Source: JAOUEA01 sp040511595 (GTDB lineage: Bacteria > Actinomycetota > UBA4738 > HRBIN12). Taken from it: a stretch of DNA of 5,314 bases. The first letter of the stretch is position 1. Each line of letters opens with the position of its first letter. The stretch covers positions 1-5,314 of the forward strand of contig JBEVGU010000173.1 in NCBI GenBank assembly GCA_040511595.1. The letters run 5' to 3'. Under the pieces are notes generated by a model. The model was not told the origin of the DNA, did not search any database, and saw only the letters and a list, made by a program, of their open reading frames with translations. Below are positions 1-5,314 of this stretch, in pieces. Made by a program: the position numbers and the translations under genes.

Positions 1-228
1 GCACGGAAGCGTAGGAGCGGCGGAGCCCGGCTCTGTTACCGCGCCGTTAATTCCCTTCGACGGGTTAGCGCCCGTAGGAGAGGTCGGCGAGCCACCTCCC
101 ACCGGCTCCGGTGATGGGCCGTTCACGCCGACGAGCGGCAGGTAGCTGATCCACCGAGAGAAGGACGCGCGAGGGGCACACCCCGAGCCTCGCCGGGCGA
201 TCTGTCGAGGACATACGGTCGGACCGGA

Positions 229-249
229 GAACGGCCCTTCGGGCCGTTC
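229..249. terminator. Strong stem-loop, possible terminator or attenuator hairpin
   Basis: A perfect 9-bp stem (229-237 with 241-249) closes a three-base TTC loop, and seven of its nine pairs are G-C. No T tract follows on the plus strand, so it is not a textbook intrinsic terminator, although actinobacterial terminators often lack the T run. It could end a transcript coming from the left. The right-arm sequence also occurs exactly at 116-124, which gives the left arm a second possible partner and raises the possibility of an attenuator. Confidence 0.45.
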
Positions 250-280
250 CGGGCCTTCCGAGGGGCGAGGGCGCGGCGGG

Positions 281-286
281 TAGGAT
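281..286 (+). promoter_or_regulatory. Possible -10 element ahead of the Rid gene
   Basis: TAGGAT fits the TANNNT pattern of actinobacterial housekeeping -10 boxes and sits just downstream of the 229-249 hairpin. Transcription would begin near 292-295, about 40 bases before the first Rid-like codons. The only -35 candidate, TTCCGA at 256-261, is a poor match with a 19-base spacer. The call rests on position and the -10 match alone. Confidence 0.25.
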
Positions 287-336
287 CGGGTCGTGATCGA
301 GTATGGAGTGGGCCCGTAGAGCCGTCACGTCGGCGC

Positions 337-387
337 ATCTCGTCCGGGTCGCCCTTCGAACCCGAGGTCGGCTTCTCTCGGGCGTTC
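337..387 (+). other. Rid N-terminal coding extension without a standard start codon
   Basis: Read in the frame of the gene at 388, this stretch gives ISSGSPFEPEVGFSRAF, which matches the start of YjgH-like Rid proteins (typically M-x-R-R-x-I-S-S-G-S-P-x-E-P-x-x-G-F-S-R-A). No ATG, GTG or TTG occurs in this frame upstream of 388 for well over 100 bases; the only CTG is at 202. ATG 303 lies in another frame, and omitting one base near T330 would join it to this segment. Either translation begins at a rare codon such as ATC 337, or there is a frameshift (biological or assembly error). Confidence 0.6.
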
Positions 388-708
388 GTGGCCGGCCGGC
401 ACGTGAGCGTGGCCGGCACGGCGCCGATCCCGCCTGCGGGCGAGGCGGTCGCGGCAGATGCGTACGGGCAGGCGCGACGCTGCCTCGAGATCGTGCTGGA
501 GGCCTTGCGCGAGGCCGGCGCCGGACCCGAACACGTCGTGCGCACGCGCACGTTCCTCGTGAACGCCGATGACTGGCCCGAGGTCGGCCGGGCCCACGGC
601 GACGTGTTCGCCGACGTGCGGCCGGCGAGCACGATGGTGGTGGTGGCAGGGCTGCTCGACCCCTCGTGGAAGGTCGAGTTCGAAGCGGACGCGCTGCTCG
701 ACGAGTGA
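388..708 (+). CDS. RidA/YjgF/YER057c/UK114-family protein, non-archetypal (start uncertain)
   Basis: The product is a small Rid-family protein, a fold that forms cytosolic trimers with ligand sites between subunits. Archetypal RidA hydrolyses reactive enamine/imine intermediates from PLP enzymes. Family hallmarks are the VSVAGTAPI strand (residues 6-14 from the GTG at 388), the helix around residues 26-43, the RTRTFLVNADDW segment (52-63) and the closing strand KVEFEADALL. In the conserved PAR-S motif the catalytic arginine (E. coli RidA Arg105) is replaced by Ser81, in R-P-A-S-T. This places it among Rid subgroups that are probably not 2-aminoacrylate deaminases. GTG 388 is the first usable start in frame, but it has no ribosome-binding site and would cut off the first strand; Rid-like sequence continues upstream to about 337. 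The gene ends 27 bases before glnE and is probably its operon partner. The substrate is unknown. Confidence 0.85.
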   Translation: MAGRHVSVAGTAPIPPAGEAVAADAYGQARRCLEIVLEALREAGAGPEHVVRTRTFLVNADDWPEVGRAHGDVFADVRPASTMVVVAGLLDPSWKVEFEADALLDE

Positions 709-735
709 CCCACCGCGGGGTGCGATGATGCCGGA

Positions 736-3423
736 GTGCTGACGCCGGAGATGCTCGGTCGCACGTTCGCCGCGGCCCCCGACCCCGAGCTCGCGCGGGT
801 CGCGTTCTCCAGGGTCGGCGACGATCCCACGGCGCGATCGACGCTGGCCCGGCCGGACGTGACCGATGTCGCCGCGCGGCTGCTGGGCTTCTCGACCGCG
901 GCGGCCGACTTCTTCGTGGCCCATCCCGACGAGGTCGAGTCGCTCGCCGACGTGACGGGCCGGCCGGCAGGCGACCTCCGGTCGGAGGTGGCCGCCGACG
1001 TCGATCGCCTCGGGCCGGCGGACGGCCTGCGCCGGTTCCGGCGGCGCGCGATGTTGCGGGTGGCGGCGCGCGATCTCTCCGGAGCGCCCCTCGAGGCGGT
1101 GGTCGCGGAGATCAGCGCGATCGCCGACGCGTGCATCGCAGAGGCCTTGACGTCGGCGCCAGGCGGCGACGCCCTCGCCGTGATCGGGCTCGGCAAGCTC
1201 GGGGGCTACGAGTTGAACTACGCGAGCGACGTCGACCTGTTGTTCCTGCATCGCGAGCCCGGTCCCGATGCACAGGAGGCAGCGGAGCACGTGGTCGCGG
1301 CCGCGACCGCCCTGCTCACCGGACCGACCGCCGAGGGCATCGCGTTGCGCGTCGACGTCGCACTCAGGCCAGGCGGGCGGGCCGGGGCCCTCAGCCGCTC
1401 CCTGGAGGCGACCCTCGCCTACTACGAACGGGAGTCCGCGACCTGGGAGCGCCAGGCCATGATCAAGGCCCGCCCGATCGCGGGCGACCGGCATCTGGGG
1501 GCGGGGTTCATCGAGGGCATCACCTCGTTCGTATACCCGCCGGAGCTCGCGCCTGCCGCGATCGACGACGTGCGACGCACGAAGGTTCGCCTCGAGGAGT
1601 ACATCCGCCAGCGCGGGAAGGAGCTCACCGAGGTCAAGCGCGGACGGGGCGGCATCCGCGACGTCGAGTTCGCGGTGCAGCTGCTGCAGATCGTGCACGG
1701 GCGCCGCGACCCGCGGCTGCGCACGCCGAACACGCTGGCGGCATTGGGGGCACTCGCGCTCGAGGGGTACGTGGCCGACGCCGACGCCTCGGCGCTCGCC
1801 GATGCCTACCGGTTCCTGCGAAGGCTCGAGCACCGCCTGCAGATCGTGCGCGACCTCCGGACCCACGATCTCCCGCCCGATCGGCACGCCCGCACCACGC
1901 TGGCGCGTTCCCTCGGTCTCGTCGATGCCGACGCGCTCGCGGCCGAGTACGAGCGCACCACGGCCCTCGTGCGAACCATCCACGAGCGCATGTTCTACCG
2001 TCCGCTGCTCGAGTCCTTCGCAGGGCCGCCGCACCTGCATCCCGCCCCAGGTACCGACCGCGCAGCCACCGAGGAGCTGCTGGGCGGGCTCGGCTTCGCC
2101 GAGCCTGCTCGGTCCTACGACGTGCTGGGGCGCCTCGTCGATCCGACGAGGCGCATCGGGAAGGTGCTCGCCCACCTGTTCCCGGTCATGGCGCCGGCGC
2201 TCGCGCTCTCGCCGACACCCGACGCGGCCCTCGTGCGGCTGGAACGCATCGCGGAGGCGGTGGGGGACGGGCGTGACGTGGCCGACCTGCTCGCGACCGA
2301 CCCCGTCGCCGCCCGCCGCCTCGCCCACGTCGCAGCCGCCAGCTCTTTCGCCACCGACCTGATCGTGGCCGATCCGAGCCGCATCCGCGGCATGAGCGAC
2401 ACGCTGCTCGGCGGCGAGACCGACGCGGCAGGCGACCTCGCGGACGCCGCCGCGCGAACGGCAGCGAGGGAGCTCACCCCGCGCGAGACGGGTGAGGCGC
2501 TCAGCGGGGTCGCCGACCGCGTGGTGCGCGAGGCCCTGGCAGGCGCTCTGATCGAGGCGGGCGACGAGGGCCCCCTGCCGTTCGCGGTGATCGGCATGGG
2601 CAAGCTCGGGGCGTGTGAGCTGAACGTCGCGAGCGACCTCGACCTGATGTTCGTGTACGAGGGCGAGGGGCCCGGGGCCCTGAAGCGAGCGAGCGCGCTC
2701 GCCGAGCGGGTCCTGCGTGGCATCCGCGTGGCCGGGTGGGAGCCCGACGCCGACCTGCGCCCCGAGGGCCGCAACGGACCGCTCGCCCGCTCGATCGCGG
2801 GCTACCTCGAATACTGGCAGCGCTACGCCGAGACCTGGGAGTTCCAGGCGCTGCTCCGGACCCGAGCGATCGCCGGGGACGCCGACCTCGGTCGTCGCTT
2901 CGAGCTGAACGCGGCCGACGCCGCGTACCCGTTCGGCGGCGTCACGATCGACCGGGTCGCCGACATCCGGCGCATGCGGGAACGCATCGAGCGCGAGCGC
3001 GTGAAGCCGCCCGACGCGGCGAAGTTCCATTTCAAGCTCGGCATCGGCTCACTCGCCGACGTGCAGTTCGCCGTGGAGGTCTCGCTCATGCGCTCGGGCG
3101 GAGAGCATCCCGAGATCAGGTCGCGTCGCACGCTCGAGGCGATCGATCGACTCGCCGCGGCCAAGCTGATGCCGGGAGGCGTCGCGCGTGATCTCGGCGA
3201 GGCGTTCGTGTTCTGCACCGACGTGAAGAACGCCCTCGAGATGGACCGGCGCCTGCACGCCGAGGCGGTACCGGCGGGCCCTGCCGAGCAGACCGCGCTC
3301 GCCCGGCGCCTCGGCTACGAGGAGTATCCCCGCCAGAGTTTCATCGACGACTACCTGCGCATCACTCGCCGCGCCCGTCGCGCCATGGAACGGGTCTTCT
3401 CCGAGGAGGTCATGGCCGGATGA
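736..3423 (+). CDS. glnE: Bifunctional glutamine synthetase adenylyltransferase / adenylyl-removing enzyme
   Basis: GlnE attaches AMP to a tyrosine of glutamine synthetase to shut it down and removes it by phosphorolysis to reactivate it, tuning ammonia assimilation to nitrogen status in the cytosol. The 895-residue protein has both halves of the family. The N-terminal deadenylylase nucleotidyltransferase has GLGKLGGYELNYASDVDL at 151-168 (metal ligands Asp165 and Asp167, third Asp207 before LRP), followed by a helical domain with KRGRGGIRDVEF at 301-312. The C-terminal adenylyltransferase has GMGKLGACELNVASDLDL at 620-637 (Asp634, Asp636, then Asp671 and Asp673 before LRP), with a second helical domain around 767-778. 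Both sites look intact. Length is near E. coli (946) and M. tuberculosis (994). GTG 736 is the first start after the in-frame stop at 706 but lacks a good Shine-Dalgarno; ATG 751 is an alternative. No glutamine synthetase or PII gene is in view. Confidence 0.96.
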   Translation: MLTPEMLGRTFAAAPDPELARVAFSRVGDDPTARSTLARPDVTDVAARLLGFSTAAADFFVAHPDEVESLADVTGRPAGDLRSEVAADVDRLGPADGLRRFRRRAMLRVAARDLSGAPLEAVVAEISAIADACIAEALTSAPGGDALAVIGLGKLGGYELNYASDVDLLFLHREPGPDAQEAAEHVVAAATALLTGPTAEGIALRVDVALRPGGRAGALSRSLEATLAYYERESATWERQAMIKARPIAGDRHLGAGFIEGITSFVYPPELAPAAIDDVRRTKVRLEEYIRQRGKELTEVKRGRGGIRDVEFAVQLLQIVHGRRDPRLRTPNTLAALGALALEGYVADADASALADAYRFLRRLEHRLQIVRDLRTHDLPPDRHARTTLARSLGLVDADALAAEYERTTALVRTIHERMFYRPLLESFAGPPHLHPAPGTDRAATEELLGGLGFAEPARSYDVLGRLVDPTRRIGKVLAHLFPVMAPALALSPTPDAALVRLERIAEAVGDGRDVADLLATDPVAARRLAHVAAASSFATDLIVADPSRIRGMSDTLLGGETDAAGDLADAAARTAARELTPRETGEALSGVADRVVREALAGALIEAGDEGPLPFAVIGMGKLGACELNVASDLDLMFVYEGEGPGALKRASALAERVLRGIRVAGWEPDADLRPEGRNGPLARSIAGYLEYWQRYAETWEFQALLRTRAIAGDADLGRRFELNAADAAYPFGGVTIDRVADIRRMRERIERERVKPPDAAKFHFKLGIGSLADVQFAVEVSLMRSGGEHPEIRSRRTLEAIDRLAAAKLMPGGVARDLGEAFVFCTDVKNALEMDRRLHAEAVPAGPAEQTALARRLGYEEYPRQSFIDDYLRITRRARRAMERVFSEEVMAG
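3404..3410 (+). promoter_or_regulatory. Shine-Dalgarno for the dehydrogenase gene, inside glnE
   Basis: AGGAGGT lies nine bases before ATG 3420, an almost ideal ribosome-binding site embedded in the last glnE codons. It fixes the dehydrogenase start at the ATGA overlap and suggests translational coupling backed by independent ribosome loading. Confidence 0.8.
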
Positions 3424-4220
3424 GTGCCGCCGCCACGCGACCGACCGCGCTCGTGACGGTTGCCTCGGGCGGGTTCGGTGTCGAGTTCACCCGCCTGTTC
3501 GGCGCCGACGGGTGGGGCGTGGTCATGGTCGCGCGCAGCGGCGCCGCGATGGAGGCGATCGCTCGCGAGGTCGAGGAGCGGGACGGCGTCGAGGTCACGG
3601 TCGTGCCGAAGGACCTGTCGAAGGCGAACGCCTCGGCGGAGCTGATGGCCTCGCTGGAGGACCGGGGCGTGGTCGTCGACGCGCTCGTGAACAACGCGGG
3701 GTTCTCCACCTACGGGGAGTTCTGGCGCGACGACCCGGCGACGCAGACCGACATGCTGCAGGTGAACGTCGTGGCGCTCACCGAGCTCTCGCGCCTCGTC
3801 GTGCCCGGCATGGTGGAACGCGGCGGGGGTCGCGTGCTGCACCTCGGCTCGGTCGGGTCGTTCGGGCCCGCCCCGATGACGGCGGCCTACGCGGCGACGA
3901 AGGCCTACGTGCTCTCGCTCTCGCTCGCGATGGCGGGGGAGCTCGACGGCACCGGCGTCTCGGTGACGTGCCTGTGCCCAGGCCCCACCGCGACCGGATT
4001 CCAGGAACGCGCCTCGATGGAAAGGTCGGCGCTCGTGCGCGGCCGCCGCCTGCCCGACGCCCGAGCGGTGGCCGAGATGGGTTACGCCGCCATGAAGCGG
4101 GGTACGCCCTTCGTCGTGACCGGCACCGGCAGCAAGGCGTTCGCATTCGGCACCCGGTTCCTGCCGCGCACGGCGACGGCCCGCATCGCTGGCCGGGCGC
4201 AGCGTCACGTCGAACGCTGA
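3420..4220 (+). CDS. Short-chain dehydrogenase/reductase (classical SDR)
   Basis: The product is a 266-residue Rossmann-fold oxidoreductase, probably acting on a hydroxyl/keto substrate that cannot be named from sequence. The classical SDR features are present in order: a nucleotide-binding loop TVASGGFG (13-20), Arg39 after the second strand (favours NADP(H)), Asp65-Leu66, NNAG (91-94), the structural Asn116, catalytic Ser144 and the YAATK motif with Tyr157 and Lys161, then the PG motif at 187-188. The Ser-to-Tyr spacing of 13 is standard. One departure is clear: the first glycine of TGxxxGxG is Val14. The start ATG overlaps the glnE stop as ATGA and has a strong ribosome-binding site, so it is co-translated with glnE. 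No signal peptide or membrane segment is seen, so it should be cytosolic. Confidence 0.94.
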   Translation: MSAAATRPTALVTVASGGFGVEFTRLFGADGWGVVMVARSGAAMEAIAREVEERDGVEVTVVPKDLSKANASAELMASLEDRGVVVDALVNNAGFSTYGEFWRDDPATQTDMLQVNVVALTELSRLVVPGMVERGGGRVLHLGSVGSFGPAPMTAAYAATKAYVLSLSLAMAGELDGTGVSVTCLCPGPTATGFQERASMERSALVRGRRLPDARAVAEMGYAAMKRGTPFVVTGTGSKAFAFGTRFLPRTATARIAGRAQRHVER

Positions 4221-4237
4221 CGGAGCGGACAGAGAGC

Positions 4238-4244
4238 GGGAGGA
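4238..4244 (+). promoter_or_regulatory. Shine-Dalgarno for mscL
   Basis: GGGAGGA ends four bases before GTG 4249, giving a core GGAGG-to-start spacing of about five. It supports GTG 4249 as the start, which also gives the standard MscL N-terminus MIKEFKDF. Confidence 0.75.
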
Positions 4245-4248
4245 ACAC

Positions 4249-4614
4249 GTGATCAAGGAGTTCAAGGACTTCGCCCTGAAGGGCAACTTGATCGAGATCG
4301 CGGTCGGCCTGATCCTGGCGCTGGCGTTCTTCGCCGTGGTGACGTCGTTCGTCGACGACATCATCAACCCGATCATCGGGGCGATCTTCGGCCAGCCCGA
4401 CTTCAGCGCCCTCACGATCGAGGTCGGCGACGCCGAGATCCGGTACGGCGCGTTCATCAACGCGCTGATCAACTTCCTGATCGTGGCGTTCGTGCTGTTC
4501 CTGATCGTGAAGGCCGCCAACAGGCTGCTTCCCAAGAAGGAAGAGGAAGTCGGTCCGACGGAGGTGGAGCTGCTGACCGAGATCCGCGACTCGCTGCGCA
4601 GCCGGACCGTCTGA
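4249..4614 (+). CDS. mscL: Large-conductance mechanosensitive channel MscL
   Basis: MscL is a homopentameric inner-membrane pore that opens under near-lytic membrane tension and releases solutes during hypo-osmotic shock. The 121-residue protein shows every part of the family: an amphipathic N-terminal helix (1-12), the Gly12-Asn13 turn, pore-lining TM1 (about 14-43) with Ile17, Gly20 and Leu21 at the constriction positions of the E. coli and Mycobacterium channels, a short periplasmic loop (about 48-66), TM2 (about 67-92), a basic-acidic KKEEE stretch (96-100) and the cytoplasmic bundle helix ending in LLTEIRDSL (108-116). Glu16 replaces the usual Asp. It lies 28 bases after the dehydrogenase, so it may share that transcript; I see no separate promoter in the gap. 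Confidence 0.97.
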   Translation: MIKEFKDFALKGNLIEIAVGLILALAFFAVVTSFVDDIINPIIGAIFGQPDFSALTIEVGDAEIRYGAFINALINFLIVAFVLFLIVKAANRLLPKKEEEVGPTEVELLTEIRDSLRSRTV

Positions 4615-4619
4615 GGCGC

Positions 4620-5314
4620 CTACGCGGCTGGGGGTTGGGGCACGGCCGATTCCTGTTGTGGCGCGTCGCCGCGGAGCGTGCCGGCGAGTTTCCAGTGCGT
4701 CTGGAGCACCCACCATGACGCCGCCGCGAGCGCCAGTCCCGAGACGACGTCGGCGATGCCTCGCTCGCGTTCCGCGCTCTCGCTGAGCGAGAACACCGCG
4801 CTCGTTTCGGGCGCCACCACGCGGAACACGCCGTACCCCGCCTTGACCGCGCTCACCACGAGCAGCACCACGAAGATCAACACGACCGTGTAGGCGAACG
4901 CCTGGAACGTGCGGTTCGCGGGTGCGTCCCGGAAGCCCGCGGTATCGACCACCTGCCGACGCCAGCCCTCGTGCAGTCGATACACGGCGAACGCGACGAT
5001 CGCGGTGATGCCCGACGCGACCAGCGTGCGGATCGCGGCGTCCGTGGGATCGTGCGCGAGGGTGTCGCCGAGGCCGGCCAGCAGGCCCCCGAGACCGCCG
5101 AGGCCGGTTCCGCCGCCCGCATCGCCCGCGCCCATGCCGCCGAGCCCGCCAAGCCCGCCCAGCCCGCCAAGCCCGCCCAGCCCTCCCGCCAGGTCCTCGA
5201 CGCCCGATTCCGGCCCGAGGATCAACAGCACGAGCGCCTCGAGGAACTTCGCGGCGGCGATCACGCCGATCACGAGCACGGGCAACATCGCGACCGAGAG
5301 GTAGATCGCGCGCG
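4620..5314 (-). CDS. Membrane protein with Gly-Leu repeat loop, possibly DUF5671-like; 5' end outside window
   Basis: The stop is at 4620-4622 and the frame stays open to the right edge. The first ATG (5286-5288) has no ribosome-binding site, and the preceding residues (RAIYLSVA) already continue the hydrophobic helix, so the true start is probably beyond the window. Counting from that ATG, 222 residues are visible. Four membrane helices are likely: about 1-25, 86-104, 130-150 and 178-196. Between the first two is a glycine-leucine-rich loop (35-74). The protein looks like two related halves, each a pair of helices ending in a Trp-basic pair (W109-R110 and W199-K200), which resembles my recollection of DUF5671 proteins; that assignment is tentative. 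The C-terminal tail is rich in Pro, Gln and Ala. It converges on mscL. Function unknown. Confidence 0.75.
   Translation of the reverse strand, partial: RAIYLSVAMLPVLVIGVIAAAKFLEALVLLILGPESGVEDLAGGLGGLGGLGGLGGLGGMGAGDAGGGTGLGGLGGLLAGLGDTLAHDPTDAAIRTLVASGITAIVAFAVYRLHEGWRRQVVDTAGFRDAPANRTFQAFAYTVVLIFVVLLVVSAVKAGYGVFRVVAPETSAVFSLSESAERERGIADVVSGLALAAASWWVLQTHWKLAGTLRGDAPQQESAVPQPPAA
5137..5181. repeat. Five 9-bp tandem units encoding Gly-Gly-Leu repeats
   Basis: Five back-to-back copies of CCGCCNAGC (plus-strand sense) lie at 5137, 5146, 5155, 5164 and 5173, followed by a degenerate partial copy. The variable base runs G, A, C, A, C, so the last four copies form two identical 18-base units (5146-5163 and 5164-5181). 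On the minus strand the array encodes Gly-Gly-Leu triplets in the loop between the first two helices of the membrane protein. Unit length is a multiple of three, so copy-number change keeps the frame. Confidence 0.9.

Larger units (their letters stand above)
1..300. other. Intergenic region with several hairpins, no supported gene
   Basis: No reading frame here looks like a protein on either strand. The only open frame of note is on the minus strand (65-328) and is rich in codons rare in the neighbouring genes, such as CTA, ATA and AGG. Short inverted repeats lie close together: 23-26 with 30-33, 60-64 with 71-75 (loop of six), 80-84 with 94-98, 100-104 with 109-113, 127-130 with 136-139, and 173-176 with 181-184. 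A stronger stem-loop follows at 229-249. I compared the stretch by eye with tRNA, RNase P, SRP, tmRNA and common riboswitches and found no match. It may be a structured leader or the 3' flank of a gene left of the window. In DNA this GC-rich, short stems also arise by chance. Confidence 0.5.

Noticed and set aside
116..165. A minus-strand match resembling the CAGCTACC...GGCGT core of the c-di-AMP (ydaO) riboswitch
   Set aside because: The spacing is wrong and the other conserved blocks are missing, so the resemblance is too weak to call.
293..319. An eight-codon upstream open frame (GTG 293, stop TAG 317) as a leader peptide
   Set aside because: There is no Shine-Dalgarno, the start would sit at the predicted transcript end, and the sequence carries no attenuation-type codon run.
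65..328. An 87-codon minus-strand open frame in the left intergenic region
   Set aside because: It has no recognisable domain and no ribosome-binding site, uses codons rare in the real genes, and runs across the strong hairpin.
325..3030. A 901-codon open frame on the minus strand opposite glnE
   Set aside because: It is antisense to a gene with both catalytic motifs intact; its composition (His, Arg, Gly and Val in excess, no domain) is the usual shadow of strongly G/C-biased third positions.
3351..4716. Two long minus-strand open frames opposite the dehydrogenase and mscL
   Set aside because: Both cover confidently identified plus-strand genes, show no domains and have low-complexity, Arg-rich translations.
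5137..5190. The tandem array as a CRISPR or a protein-binding iteron array
   Set aside because: Units are 9 bases with no spacers and lie in frame inside a coding sequence.
4909..5304. A plus-strand open frame rich in proline and serine opposite the membrane protein
   Set aside because: Its Pro-Ser repeats are the reverse reading of the Gly-Leu repeat; the minus strand gives coherent membrane helices instead.

Overview
The window is very GC-rich DNA with GTG starts and near-saturated G/C at third codon positions. Together with an actinobacterial-type GlnE and an MscL close to the Mycobacterium form, this points to an actinomycetote, probably not one of the best-studied genera. No plasmid, phage, transposon or CRISPR signature is visible, so it reads as ordinary chromosome.

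Layout. Positions 1-300 hold no convincing gene. They contain several small hairpins and one strong 9-bp stem-loop (229-249) whose left arm could pair equally well with an upstream copy of its right arm (116-124). Four plus-strand genes follow, packed like an operon: a RidA/YjgF-family protein lacking the usual catalytic arginine (388-708, with an N-terminal extension readable back to about 337 but no start codon), the bifunctional glutamine synthetase adenylyltransferase/deadenylase glnE (736-3423), a classical short-chain dehydrogenase/reductase overlapping glnE by ATGA (3420-4220), and the mechanosensitive channel mscL (4249-4614). A minus-strand membrane protein with a Gly-Leu repeat loop (4620 to the right edge, 5' end outside the window) converges on mscL with only 5 bases between the stop codons.

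How the genes relate. GlnE controls glutamine synthetase by reversible adenylylation. Rid proteins clear reactive enamine/imine intermediates of amino-acid metabolism, so the first two genes share a loose nitrogen-metabolism theme. The dehydrogenase and the osmotic safety valve have no obvious link to that theme and may simply be co-transcribed. I see no clearly new system. The best leads are the alternative-pairing element upstream of the first gene, the missing start of the Rid protein, the altered cofactor glycine in the dehydrogenase, and the recent-looking 18-base repeat in the membrane protein.
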